From Jacaranda mimosifolia (Eukaryota; Streptophyta; Magnoliopsida; Lamiales; Bignoniaceae): 64,000 nt of DNA. The DNA lies in assembly GCA_018894105.1 (NCBI GenBank), contig CM032117.1, positions 52,548,503 through 52,612,502 of the forward strand, written 5' to 3'. This document shows, piece by piece, positions 36,735 to 48,296 of the stretch. The notes under the pieces are model-generated. The model saw nothing but the letters and a program-made list of their open reading frames with translations, ran no database searches and was not told where the DNA came from. Within the stretch, counting starts at the first letter, position 1. Each line of letters opens with the position of its first letter. The translations under genes and the position numbers were made by a program.

Positions 36735-37600
36735 GGGTTCAATTAAAGATACTTTCATATAACGACAACAAAAGGGTAGATAGACACTATCCTCATTAAA
36801 TACTTGCGACATCTCTATCAAAAGTCATGATCATTTCTCGCGTGAAATTATTGTATATAGCCGAATATGAAAGTTTTGTAGAAGTAATCAATGAAAAATA
36901 GATTTCGACATAGTTTCCTCCTTGGCCCTTTAGGAATAAGGGCGGCCCTTATTCCTAAAAATACATTATTTTATCTATGGTTGTTATGTACCAATGGTGT
37001 ACCGCGTCACTACTATTGTTAATTCGTCCAATCCGTGCGCATACATTCAAAAACAGCAGCAACATCTTTAGGTGAAAGGTTATGTTTTTAATAAGCCCTA
37101 TTTTGGTGTATAACATATCTTGAAATATTTTAATTATTCTTGACGGCAAAGAACATGAAATATTTTAATTATATTCATCAATTAATTCATTTGAAATTAT
37201 TAATAAAAGAGTTAGCAACTTTATATATAACTTAATTTCCAGGTAACACATATTATTATTATTTTTTAAATCAAGCAAATAAAATATATTTTTGAGTAAA
37301 AAAAAAAGTAAAATCTTCAACCTATAATAAAGAGGTTCCATCACAAAATATGTTCATGAAAAAACTAACAAAAGGAACAATATCAGAACAGTCAAGAGAA
37401 GTGGCCCATTTTGCTAAATTATATGATGTAATATATAAAAGTTATGATTAAAAATTAAAGAGAACATGTGAATAAAACTTGAAAAGTATGTTATTTTTAA
37501 AAATAAGATATTTTTTGATTTTGATATTTTTATAGTGCTGATATATACTACAAAATGAAAGGAAAAAAGAAGTCCTAAAATCAATAAATTATGTGGTTCA
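36735..37600. repeat. Paralogous block B, matching 10529-11230 and 8197-8343
   Basis: Starts beside the right TSD of the long MULE. 36735-37430 follows 10529-11230, and 37440-37598 follows 8197-8343. The second piece lies after the first here but before it in the left part, so the arrangement was shuffled. There is no gene. At 37757-37925 'aggttggcaggtt' and 'acccaaattgccaac' may be the ends of a small hAT-like remnant. Confidence 0.75.
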
Positions 37601-37940
37601 ATTAAAAATTTTCTAAAAAGCTGTCATCGTGAATTTATGATGAGAATTCCTTACTCCTATTTTAATTTATTAACAATTAAAAATAGATAAAATTAAAAAT
37701 AAAAATACCTAAAAATTTCTAAAAATAAATATTTGAAATAATAATTTTAAATCAGGTTGGCAGGTTAGAGTGGATTTGAGTTGGTGAGTTGACCTCATCA
37801 AAATCAGGTCGACTCGAATTTGAATTGATATGATTCAGGTTGGGTTGAGTTCAAGTTAAAAAAATTAATGTTATATCCCTATTTCAAGCCAACCCGAACC
37901 CACCCGACCCACCCAAATTGCCAACATGCCCTTTACTTTC

Positions 37941-38118
37941 CTGCATTAGTTGGGATGAACAATTTTATATTACATATAATTGACTGCTTTTGAAAGATTT
38001 GTATTTAAAATATTGAAAATGCATCTGAACAATCTTTCCAGCATTAGTTGGGATGAATTATTTTATATTACATAATTGACTGTTTTTGAAAATTTTGTGT
38101 TTAAATTATGAAATTTTC
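37941..38118. repeat. Tandem duplication of about 98 bases
   Basis: 'gcattagttgggatgaa' starts at about 37944 and again at 38042, each followed by 'ttttatattacat..aattgactg' and '.tttttgaaa'. Two units only. Confidence 0.8.
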
Positions 38119-38119
38119 A

Positions 38120-38276
38120 ACTCCATCGTCCATATAAGCTTTTCTCCGATCCAGAAAAGTCATAGCAGGAAGACTCTTTTAATCTCTCCACTTGTAAAAC
38201 AGTAATCTCTTTTCCGGCAACCTATTTTCCTCATTTGTTGATCATCGTCGGCTGCATCCAGAAGATCTATAGAAAT
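38120..38276 (+). promoter_or_regulatory. Candidate 5' UTR exon and core promoter of the NLR gene
   Basis: A pyrimidine-rich, moderately GC-balanced stretch follows a TATA-like 'catataag' (38131) and ends at a strong donor, aaat/gtaagttttc (38277). An acceptor with a good pyrimidine tract, tctcttgcag, lies at 40671-40680, 123 bases before the NLR start codon. Together they suggest a non-coding first exon and a 2.4-kb intron filled by repeats. This is inference from splice signals only. Confidence 0.35.
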
Positions 38277-38531
38277 GTAAGTTTTCTCCTTATAGTTTTC
38301 CTTTTATTTATGCACCTTGTGATTTTTTTAAATTATTACATGTTATGAGTAAGAATATTATCATTAAACAACAAATTTATTTGATAATATCATTTTATCA
38401 AAATCTTCTAGTACTTTTTGCAAATTGCCAGTTTTCTAATATCTTTTTCAGTTTTTCTTTTATTTATTTATTTTTGATGTATGAAGTCGGTGACAAAAAA
38501 TTACAAATATGTGACAACTTTTGTAATAGAT

Positions 38532-38533
38532 CA

Positions 38534-38579
<46 letters not shown>
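38532..38579. repeat. AAT microsatellite
   Basis: About 16 consecutive AAT units. Similar runs occur at 18650-18697 and 63214-63256. The poly-Asn and poly-Ile frames that cross it are artefacts. Confidence 0.95.
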
Positions 38580-39104
38580 GCATATTCCCCAGCTAGTTTT
38601 ATTCCCATAAAAGATCCTAAATTATTGCACATAATTGAAGTTTGTAGTGGTGTTGACCACTGATAGGAATCCAGAAATTATTCAGTCAAGATATGTATTA
38701 GTTCCCAATTATAATAGATGTTATTATAGTGCCTGTAATTTTCAATGACGCATCTCTTTTTCTTATACTTGTTTTAGTTATGTTTTGGTAAGAAAAGACG
38801 CCTCAATAAGAAAAAAAGAAAAAAGAATTGGAACAACTTTTTCTTACATAAACATAAAGTGGATTGATGTAACCCCAAAAAAAATAATTAAATTAAAGAG
38901 AAATTAACTGAAAATAATGAAGTTCTCGATGTCTATTACGTATAATTCTGTAACTCTATATTTTTAATTACCCCTATGTATATTTTTTTTCCTATCCGTT
39001 TGGAGATGACAACTTTAAACACCTATATCTAACCCCCTAAAAAAAAAATATTATTACAAAATCATTGCTCTTGAAAGCAATTCGTTACAAGCATAACATT
39101 TGGT

Positions 39105-39445
39105 CGCACTTTCCCCTTGTGAAAATGAAGAATTTAAGTACTTTATGTTTCACATTGAATTTCAATTATTTTGGAAATCAATATACTAATTCTAGTATAT
39201 GAGTCCCAACTTTTGAGATTATGAAAATTGTATTCACGATTTTGGTTGAATGATGAACCCTAATCAATATTTGAGAATTAAAACCAAACTTCTCAATAAT
39301 TTTTCTTTCCCTCCAATTCAAATTATCTGTACAAACTTTCTTTTAGTATTATTCTAGTGCGAGTTTTTTGGGTGATAAAAAGACAGGGAGGGACGACCAA
39401 CGTAGCTACCCTCCTTGGGCGTAGCCATAGAAGTCTTCCGTAGCT
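39105..39445. repeat. Paralogous block B5, matching 11440-11805
   Basis: Shared runs such as 'actttatgtttcacatt' and 'tcaatatactaat.ctagtatatgagtc' and the closing 'gctac.ctccttgggcgta' text. Non-coding. Confidence 0.8.
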
Positions 39446-40680
39446 CTAGAATGTTTGACTTGAGCCAAAGGTCGAGCACGTCACCACAGCCCCATCAAAG
39501 CCCTAGTCGGCCGATGCCCCTCCAAGATAGAAATGACTGGTTCATGAACTACTATCGCAAATGATTTTAAACCCATGACCTCCTTATAAGAAGTAATGAG
39601 ACATGTCCAACTAGGCGTTAACTTCAATAATTTACATGTGGTTGATTCATTGTTAAGGGCTTGTTCTTTTGGATTTTTTCAAAATATTTTCCCACTTCCA
39701 AAATAATTACAAAATGTGTACACATTCTCTAATCTTTCTCCCAAACACAAAATTTTTAGACCCAAAAAACTCCCAAAATAATTTCAAAATACCTTACACC
39801 CTAAAAACCATACCTACCCCCTCATCTTCACTCTACCTTTCATATCACTCATTCATTTAACTCATTTATATATATATGTACACTCACTCACACACACACA
39901 CACGCACACATATATATAAACACATATATGATATATACATATATGAAAATATTAAAATTTTACTATTTAAAAGATTCTAAAACTTTTGTTTACAAATTTA
40001 ATTAAACTAATTGTCAAAAAATTAATTAAATTTACTAGATAATTTATTTACTAAATAGTGTATTAAATTAATTAATTAAGTTACTTATTAATTAAATAAT
40101 GTATTTGTTATATTTAATATTCAATGTATTAGTTAAATATCACATTTATAATTTAATAAATAATTTAAGATGTTTTCACAAATAATTAAATATTATGTTT
40201 ATTTATTTAATAAATAATTTAAGATGATTTAATTTCATATAATATGAAATTATCTATTTTTTAATTTGATGAATTGTTATTAAGTCTCTTTTATATATTA
40301 TTTTATTTACATAAATAACTAAGTTTTATTTATACTTAAATTGTAAAAAAAAAATAATTAATAATTAAATTTTAATTAATAAGCAATAATTAGTTTATAA
40401 TTAATGTACAACAATCATCTAAAATAAAATTTGCCTAACATAAAAAAATAAACCACTCATTCTCAAATCATTTTTCATATTTTCTCGCAAAAACAATTAA
40501 AAAAATACTTTGACACTTTCTCAAATTCTTTCCCAAAAATTCATTCTTCCAAAATATTTTTGTAGTTAACTATGGTTGCTGCATTATTGTTATTTTTGAT
40601 ATAATAATGCATTTACTGTTTTTTTATATCGAACGGTCCATCTATGCTGCATTGACTTTTTGTTCTCAATTCTCTTGCAG
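39446..40680. other. AT-rich sequence upstream of the NLR gene
   Basis: No gene. There is a CA/TA microsatellite at about 39885-39930 and long stretches of TAAT-rich sequence. It may be the distal part of the proposed 5' UTR intron. The frame 39669-39860 has no domain. Confidence 0.6.
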
Positions 40681-40803
40681 AAATCAAAATAATCTCCTCT
40701 TTACTAACTTCCATCTATCAATCTATAACCTTTCAGCGATTTATAACCTTTCAGCGATTCTCAAATATTAGAACGTGAATTCTTGTAAAAGAAGACCAAT
40801 CAA

Positions 40804-43486
40804 ATGGCCGCAGAAGCCGCAGTTGAAGCAGCCATCAATAAAGCTGTAGAAATTGGTGCAAATGCTCTACTCGAAGCCGCGAGCCGGGTGTACAATTTGC
40901 CAGAAAACATCCGCTGGATCGAAAGTGAGATGAGGACCCTTCAGTCCTACCTAAAAGACGCTGAATCCAAAAAAGCAGGGAATCACGAAGTGGCTAACTT
41001 GATCATAAGTATCAGGGATCTTGCTGAAGATGTGGAGGATATTCTTGATACTTATCTTCCAGAAATTGAATCCCACAACACCAAGGGGCCATTTCATTGT
41101 CTCAAGCATGCGTCTTGTATTCTGTGTTATTGTGTCACGGCCAATAATTTTTCCCTGGAAATCGAGAAAATTAAGAATAGAGCAGCAGAGCTTGAAGAGT
41201 CCAGGGTCAAGTGTAACATCACTGTGGAACCGGATGCAGGAGCCAGCGGTGATGCGGAGACGTGGGATAGCAGAAAGTTGTTTCTGCACGCTCGTGAATC
41301 CGAGAAGATCTTTGGTCGTGAAAGAACTTTGGAAAAACTAGAGGCAGAAATGCTTAATGCAAACAAGCGACGCAGGATAATATCAGTTGTTGGGGCCGGC
41401 AGGCGTAGGTAAGACGACTGTTGCCAAGAGAATTTATCACAAAGTGAAAAAAGAGTTCCAGAGTTGTGCCATAGTGTATGTCTCGCAAGAACCGAAAGTG
41501 GGTGATCTTTTACTCGACATAGCAAAACAAGTAGGGCTCAGCGTGGATAAGCTGAAGGAAAACTAGAGAGATGAGCAGTTGCTCCCAGAGAATCTGCATT
41601 TATTGCTCCAAGAGCAGCTGCCTTTGGTGCTCCAAGAGAAGAGGTACGTAATCTTCCTAGATGATGTTTGGGATATGAAAACATGGGATGTCTTAAGTAA
41701 TTTCCTGCCCACCAATTCAGAAAATGGTAGCAGAATAATTGTTGCTAGTCGATATACTGATGTTGGTAGACACATTGGTGGTGAAAGCTCTTTGGTTCCC
41801 TTGGATATATTAAATGAAAATGAAGGGAAGAAACTCTTCTATGATTTGATCTTACCCGCATATAGTAAAGAAGCTCTCCCGCCGTTGTTAAGAGACATAG
41901 GTGAGAAGATAGTGAAAAGGTGTGGTGGTTTGCCATTAGCCATTGTGGTTGCAGTTGGTATGTTGCGGGCTAGGGAAAGAAGTAGACATGCTTGGAATGA
42001 GGTACTCATAAGCATGAGCGAAGGTGCTGAGACTGATTATTCAAAGATCTTGGTTCTGAGTTACAAGGATTTACCTACAGAATTAAAGCCTTTCTTCCTT
42101 TACTTTGGGATCTTTCCAGAAGACCGTGAAATTTTTGTCTCCGAGTTGACCCACCTCTGGGTAGCTGAAAAACTTGTCCAAGTTGGTGGGTCTAGACAGC
42201 CCGACAACATTGTGGAAGCAAAATTAGAGAAGCTGATTTCCAGGAATTTAATCCAAGTTTCTCGGAGAAGATTTGATGGGAGGGTTAGGAGTTGTCGCAT
42301 TCACGATCTTCTGCACAATCTTTGCATCAGAGAGGCTGGGGATAGTAACTATTTTTCTACTTGGAATAGCCTACAATCATCAGTTGGTTTTGCTTCAATA
42401 GTGCGCAGAGTCAGCATTGTTAATCCCTCCAGCTCAAGTAGTCAAAATTTCAGAGTTCCTCGAAAGCTCCGTGGGTTGCTCTGTTTCACTGAAGGTGAGG
42501 AACTCTCTATGCTTATTAAAAGAAATGCCTCAGACTTAAGATTCTTGCGGCTTCTGACTATAGAAGTTGGTAAGGATGAAATTGTTCTTCCGAATGAGAT
42601 TGCAAATTTGAGTGGATTGATCTACCTCAAGTTGAAAGGCGGAGCCATTAAAATTCCCCGGGTCATTAGGAGACTTAAAAAATTAGAGACCTTGGAGGTA
42701 ATATTAGTATCATCGTGGTCTCTTCCTCTTCCTAAATATATTCTGAAGATGAAGCACTTGAAGCATATATTGGTGAGGTGTGAAATGGTATATGGCAGAA
42801 CCAGGCCCGGAGTTGAGGTGAATATGCAAAATCTTGTAACTTTGGATTTTGATTTTGGGGTCTATCACCATTTAACGCTCAGCTCATTCAAGAAACTCCC
42901 CAACTTAAAAAAGTTAAAAATACATGTCCGCACAGCGCAAACTTTGGCGGCACTCTCCGCTGCTGCTACTGCTACACCACCAATATTACAAAAGCTAGAG
43001 GAGTTAAAGTTGAAAGTTGAGATCGAAGCCTTTGTGGGGATTCGGAGTGTTGACCTGTCTTGGTATCAGCATCTGGTGAAGCTACAGATATATTCCTACG
43101 GCGTGACGACTCTCGTGGGCATGGTGGAATTTCCCCCGAATCTTGTGGAGATGAGTCTTAAGAAGATTCATGTTGGTAGGGATCTCGTGGAATCCTTCAA
43201 AAGGCTTTCCAAATTAGAGATTATCAAGCTGAAGAAGTGTAGTGCACACAAGCTGGATTTCTCTGGAGAGGACTGTTTTCCCCAACTTGAAGCATTAATC
43301 CTTAGGGATACCAAGTTTAATGAGTTTGTGGTAGATGATAAAGGAATTCCAAAACTTGGTGAGTTCATCTACCAGCCTCATCCAGACCAGGTATCACAAA
43401 TTCCAGAGAAACTCCGAAGAATCATGACGGTCACGACCAATCACATTGTTAAAATTGAAGATCAGGTCAATTCATTCTTTTCTTAA
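40804..43486 (+). pseudogene. CC-NB-ARC-LRR disease-resistance gene (RPP13/RPP8-like), broken
   Basis: The class binds nucleotide through NB-ARC and triggers immune signalling after pathogen recognition, usually at the plasma membrane or in the cytosol. Seen in order are a coiled-coil Rx-type N-terminus with the EDVID-type motif DLAEDVEDILD (about 41020), a P-loop (about 41390-41420), kinase-2 FLDDVWD (about 41660), RNBS-B SRIIVASR, CGGLPLAIV (about 41920), RNBS-D PFFLYFGIFPED (about 42090), an IHD in place of MHD (about 42298), and irregular leucine-rich repeats to the end. Total span fits about 890 residues, normal for the class. Two lesions break it. An extra base just before AGVGKTT at about 41398 moves the frame and ends the first part at 41412. 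An in-frame TAG lies at 41564. From 41567 to 43486 the frame is open. The start codon context (caaATGGCC) is good. It could be a recent pseudogene, or the lesions could be sequence errors. Confidence 0.9.
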
Positions 43487-45089
43487 GCTTTTTGCTATTG
43501 ACTATATCATGAATCTAAGTTTACTTACAAGAAGTCATTTTAGATAATTCATATTATCAGGTGCATGTTTAAGTTACATTTTAAATGTGTGCTATCCATT
43601 CAAGGGTTATCTATTATATCAAGAAAAACATGAATTGGTGTTCAAACTGGATATCAGGCAATTACGAATTTCACAGGGGTATAATATGCATTTAGCCCTA
43701 TGTGCGTACACGCGCAAATGTGCTGATTATTTGTTTTTAATTTTCTCTGGGAATGAAAGGAGAACATATATATATATATATATATATATATAACTTGGTA
43801 ACTTGTTGCCAGTTGCAAGCTGATCAAAAAAATTCTTGCAGATAGAAGAAGTACTTGTGTTATCTATTTCATGATTATGTATTTCTAGCCACATGATTAA
43901 CTAAAAAAGTTGCATTCTTGTACTACTCTAGGTTGTGTATTAATGTTTGTGCGATTTTCTTGACTGTCATTTATTTGTTGCTTCAATGGAGTATTGTCTA
44001 TTGGTTATTTGTTAATATTTAGTACTCTAAGTATATTTTGTTTCCATTATAAAATATTACCAAATCCTTTGAGAGGCATTACTACTAGATGCCTCCTAGT
44101 ACAATGGGGAGAAGAAAATATAAAGTAGATCAATGCCAAATCTTTTCCTAAATATTTAAGATATCTGGATTTAAAGTTTTACACTAAACTACATCTCACA
44201 ATAAACTTGTACACAACCACAACTTATGGACCCCGTGATAATGATTTATCCACAAGGAAACACATGAAACTCAAAATAGACCCTGGACATTCAAAACCAC
44301 CCTAATAAAAAATTATTCACAACAGCACAAAATTAAAGAAATTAACATTTTTCATGAAAGGTAAAAGGCAAAGAAGAAAAATATCTTATTAAAGTAACAC
44401 AACAATGGAATCCAAGAGCTGAGAAGAAAGACAAGAAATTTAATAAGGGAAGCAAATAAATTGAACCAAAGGAAGGCTAATACCCAAAAATTCCTTATCT
44501 TTCGCCCGTGAATTTGAACCGAATATCTTTTCCCCCTCAATATAGTTAAGAAAAGCCTAAAACAGGGGGAAAAAAGAAGAAGAAGAAGAAGGGTAAGCAA
44601 AGACATAACTAGTATTGCTGCAGTACAACTCTATCAACTAACTCAATAAAAGAGACGAAGGAGTGAGCAAAACCTTTTTGTACCCTCAAGAATCCTAAAT
44701 TATTAAGATTATTCCATCTGTTTTTCTTTATTTATTTCTTTAACAAACAAATCTGTCTAGCCTTTTTTGGCTTCATCAAAAATCTATTTAAATTATAATC
44801 GTATAATGATTTCTTATTCTAATTCAAGGCTTGACTTCCGCAAATGATTTAGTTCAAATTTACAATCTGATATCCGCGGTGCCAAATATAACCATAACCT
44901 CGCCATAGTCTCTAAGAAAATGTAGTCATAAAAATGAGAATTATAAAAAGGCCAAAAAACATGAAAAAGAATAGTGGTGGGGTCCACCAATCGAGGACCT
45001 GTGGCAAAGCCCATAGCCTCTTATATATAGTAGTAATAACATGTATATATATGTATATATCTCTCTTCGGCCAGCGTAAGTTGTTCACC
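43487..45089. other. Downstream spacer of the NLR gene
   Basis: No gene. At 43655-43699 the text 'caattacgaatttcacaggggtataatatg...tttagccc' resembles the right TIR of the MULEs at 27632 and 30170, so it may be a single decayed end. A TA run lies at 43766-43792. Frames at 43587-43793, 44352-44606 and 44814-45014 lack support. Confidence 0.5.
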
Positions 45090-45887
45090 TAGAGATGTCA
45101 AAACGGGACGGGACGGGATGGGCTGACCGGCTTGGCCTGTGGAAAAAAACCGGCCCAATTCAACTTGTTTAAGTCCTTAATATGAACTAGGTTAAACCAG
45201 CTCACATGAAAGCGCATTCCAAGCTGCAATTTTGGATCTCAGGACTGGCTCAACCTGTGGACCGTGAAGGACCCTGAGCTGGCCCAACTCGCCAGCTAAG
45301 TGTGCTATACATAGGCTGGCCGCTTAGTCCACGATATTTTTTTCCTTTTTATTATTAATATATACTTTCACTTAGAGATTTGGTTATATCCACCTTTATA
45401 TAATTATTTTCTTTTAAAATTAATGATTGGTAGAGGATTCATGCTAAATTCCAGTGATACTTTAGGAAAAATATAGTTGATACAAATTTTTTTTAAGTTT
45501 TTATAAAAAATTAAGGGTTGTAAAATATTAAGAATCACATAAATAATAATTATTAAGTCTTTCAAAAAGTATAAGTGTTGAAAAAAAACATTAACGATCA
45601 CATAAATATAAAAATTTGAAAATTTCAAACCTATTTTAATATATATATTTTTGAAAACATTAGCCTGCTGGCTAGCCTACGAGTTGGCCCACCTAGCCTA
45701 ATTCATATAGAAGCCGGTCCATATATTTGGTGGGTTGGTTTTGAGCATGGTTGACTTTTCTAAATTTTGGACCATTACGGTCGGACCTGTAAAAGACACG
45801 CCAGCTGGTTTGGACTAAGCCATAACCGCCACAAACCGCTAATAAGATGAGCCAGGCTGGCTCGTTCCAACCCAATTGACATCTGTG
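45090..45887. mobile_element. hAT-like non-autonomous element
   Basis: The left end is TAGAGATGTCAAAACGGG. The inverted right end is CACAGATGTCAATTGGG. The flanking octamers tgttcacc (45082-45089) and agttcacc (45888-45895) differ by one base, fitting the 8-bp target duplication of hAT elements. The interior has GC-rich ends with 'ggctggc/gccggc' words and an AT-rich middle. The middle matches, inverted, that of the element at 62663-63904, so both belong to one family in opposite orientation. No transposase is present. Confidence 0.8.
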
Positions 45888-46212
45888 AGTTCACCCTAAC
45901 AACAAATTACTAAATTAATGGGCTTGACAATTGTACTGATGCATGCCGCAGGCATGGTTTTCTAGGCTCAGTGGAATTGGAACACAGAAGATCAGATAAA
46001 CTTGTATACAGAAAACTAGGTGAGAAAATATAAGTTTTAATCCAAATAAAAGAAAAAGATACACGCTGAGAAAGTATGACTGTGGAAATAATAAGAACAA
46101 AAGCACATAGAAACTTCAATGAAGCCATTTATTGGATGATTGTTTGAGAAAATAAGTATATTATTACCTATTTACACAAATAAAAAGTAGAATGCCTTTC
46201 TTTTTATACTTT

Positions 46213-46600
46213 TAGGTCTTGTTTACATTGATTGATGAGTCTAGTTGAAAAGAATAATTTGGATACATCAATTGTTTACTTTGCTTTATTTGGCCTGGTA
46301 TGATTGGGCAAGCCCGTCATTGTGAAGGGATATAGAGGGAGGTGTAGTCTCAACTTTGGGCTATGACAAAATTATAAAATTTGGTCCATGCATTGGATGA
46401 GTATGTGAAGGCCTTGTTTATATTGATTGATAAGCCCAAATGTGGAGAATCATCCAATCTCATCATTTGTTACTTTGTTTTGTTTGGGACTGGTATGATT
46501 GTGCAAGCTTACCACAATGAAGGGATATAGAGGGATGTGTAGTCCTAGCTTTGGACTGTGACAAAATTATCAAATGTAGGCCATACATTGAACAAGTTGG
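46213..46600. repeat. Tandem duplication of about 195 bases
   Basis: Two units begin 'aggtcttgtttacattgatt' (46213) and 'aggccttgtttatattgatt' (46408). They share 'gaagggatatagaggga' and 'gtgacaaaattat.aaat' downstream. The unit starts look like ends of a small transposon, but no pair of ends or target duplication was confirmed. Confidence 0.75.
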
Positions 46601-47523
46601 TTAAAAGTTAAAAATACCCTTTACGACATGAATGCCTTTATGCCTTCTCAAATTTATCATCAACCCCTTAGGAAAATTTTGGGTTTTCATGGCAACATGT
46701 AAAACCAAAGGAAAAGGAATAAAACATGAGCATCTTTTTCCTTCAAAATGCAATTCACAAACATTGTTCTCAGACCACAATAGCAGCGCCGCTGAGCACT
46801 CTCCAGAATTGTCTAAGGTTCTAGTGAGCCAAAACAACCTCCCGGCCAACGAGCAGCATTCACTTCTCCCTAAAAAATCAGAATCGTATATTGATTTTAA
46901 CACGCTAAACCCATAAATTACTCGGTTAAACGACAATAGAAACCAAAGCCCAGCTCAAAACAGCAATTCAGTAACTTCTGCGTATTATTCATGGATCCAC
47001 CAAGTGTGGCAGAGATTTATAGCAAAAATTTCAGCAACAGAGAAGAAGAAAATGTGAATTAGAGAGGAATGTGAGAATGGATCTTGTGAAAGCAAGCAAA
47101 AGAAAGGAACAGTAAGGCTCAAAAAAAAAAGAAAGAAAAATTAAGATCAGCGGGTGGAAGAAGAAGAAGAAATGTATTATTTGTCTAAAATAATTTGTTT
47201 ATATTCAATAGAATAAAAAATAATCTTTTTAATTGAGAAAATTTTAATTTGTTAAAATTTATCTCAATATTGTTATCCATCAAAGTAAACACTTAATAAA
47301 ATTATTTATTTTTATCATTATATCATCCCATGAAGTAAATATAATTTAAAAAATAAAAAATTATCCTAATGCTATTATCATTTCATCCCATCATTCTACG
47401 TCCCTCATTACAGCAGATTTAAATTTATAGATTAAAACTAATTGGTTTCTCTAAAAATAGAGATAGGAAATATAGTCTTATCTATCCTAAGGAAATAGCA
47501 CTAGAAAATTTGGATTTGGTAAC
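46601..47523. other. Spacer before the Tat element
   Basis: No supported gene. A 94-residue frame at 46632-46916 has no recognisable domain. The last five bases, gtaac, are the left target duplication of the Tat element. Confidence 0.5.
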
Positions 47524-48256
47524 TGATATGGGATGGCCCAAGTGCTTAGACCCAAACCAGCAAGGCCTAATATGGGATGGCCCAAATGCTCGAGCCCAAA
47601 CCATCAATGCCTAATTTGGAGCTCAGGGCCCGTATGTCTTATCGACTTCAATCGACCAGATTTGCCTAGGCCCAGTCAGGCGCCCAAAGGCCCACGGAAT
47701 TCCTCGACCTAAGTCGACCTGGTCGAGGTCAACTCTGAGGTCGAGAACAGTACAGTACTCTGCTACCGCATTAAATGTACTGACGGGCGCCACACCTCCG
47801 CATTAATGGTGCATGCCATCCCCCTCATCGTCTGACACAGTAGGCGTCGCTACAGTGTACTATCTTGTTCTTGAAACCTAGAAGGACAATTAGCTTGAAA
47901 TATTCAAACAGGGGAAATGACCAATTATGCCTGGCACAAGGCTAAGAGCCCCTGGATGTACCGAGGGGCTTCCCAAACATTTCCTAGAAGGGAGAAGGAT
48001 ATAAATACCCTCAACCCAACCTTCTAGAGGTACGCGCTCATATACACTAAAAGGCCCTTACTCCGTTGCTCGATTTCTGAGGTCGATTTCTACTGACTTG
48101 AGCGTCGGAGGGCCTAAGCCAAGGGCCTCTCGGCTAGCCTAACGTTTACTGTGATTGTAGGATTCTTCCCTAACTCAATAGGAACCCGAACCTCTCAGGT
48201 CGAGTTCTACTCATATTCAAGCCTGGATTCTTATCCAGTGGATCGAACCCTCATCA
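47524..48256 (+). repeat. 5' LTR of the Tat element
   Basis: Begins TGATATGGGATGG and ends GAACCCTCATCA. Same length as the 3' LTR. A 'gatataaatacc' TATA-like box near 47998 is in the right place for the U3 promoter. The text is rich in TCGA words. Confidence 0.95.
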
Positions 48257-48258
48257 TT

Positions 48259-48274
48259 TGGCGCCGTCTGTGGG
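48259..48274 (+). other. Primer-binding site
   Basis: TGGCGCCGTCTGTGGG starts two bases after the 5' LTR, the expected place for tRNA priming of minus-strand DNA. It begins TGG, as required to pair with a tRNA CCA end. I do not assign the tRNA with confidence. Confidence 0.85.
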
Positions 48275-48296
48275 AAATTCGAATCCTCTATCGAAA

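Noticed and set aside
38345..38663. Frames with poly-Asn or poly-Ile
   Set aside because: They are produced by the AAT microsatellite.
39655..40570. Possible MITE beginning 'gggcttgttcttttgg'
   Set aside because: No matching inverted right end or target duplication could be found.
41127..41525. 132-residue minus-strand frame in the NLR gene
   Set aside because: It is antisense to the coiled-coil/P-loop coding sequence, which has clear motifs on the plus strand.
41399..41566. An intron removing the NLR frameshift and stop
   Set aside because: The text after the shift still encodes conserved NB-ARC sequence (AGVGKTT, then RNBS-A-like residues), so splicing it out would remove the P-loop. No suitable donor/acceptor pair was seen.
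46632..46916. 94-residue frame upstream of the Tat element
   Set aside because: No homology recognised, overlapping frames on both strands, and no regulatory context.
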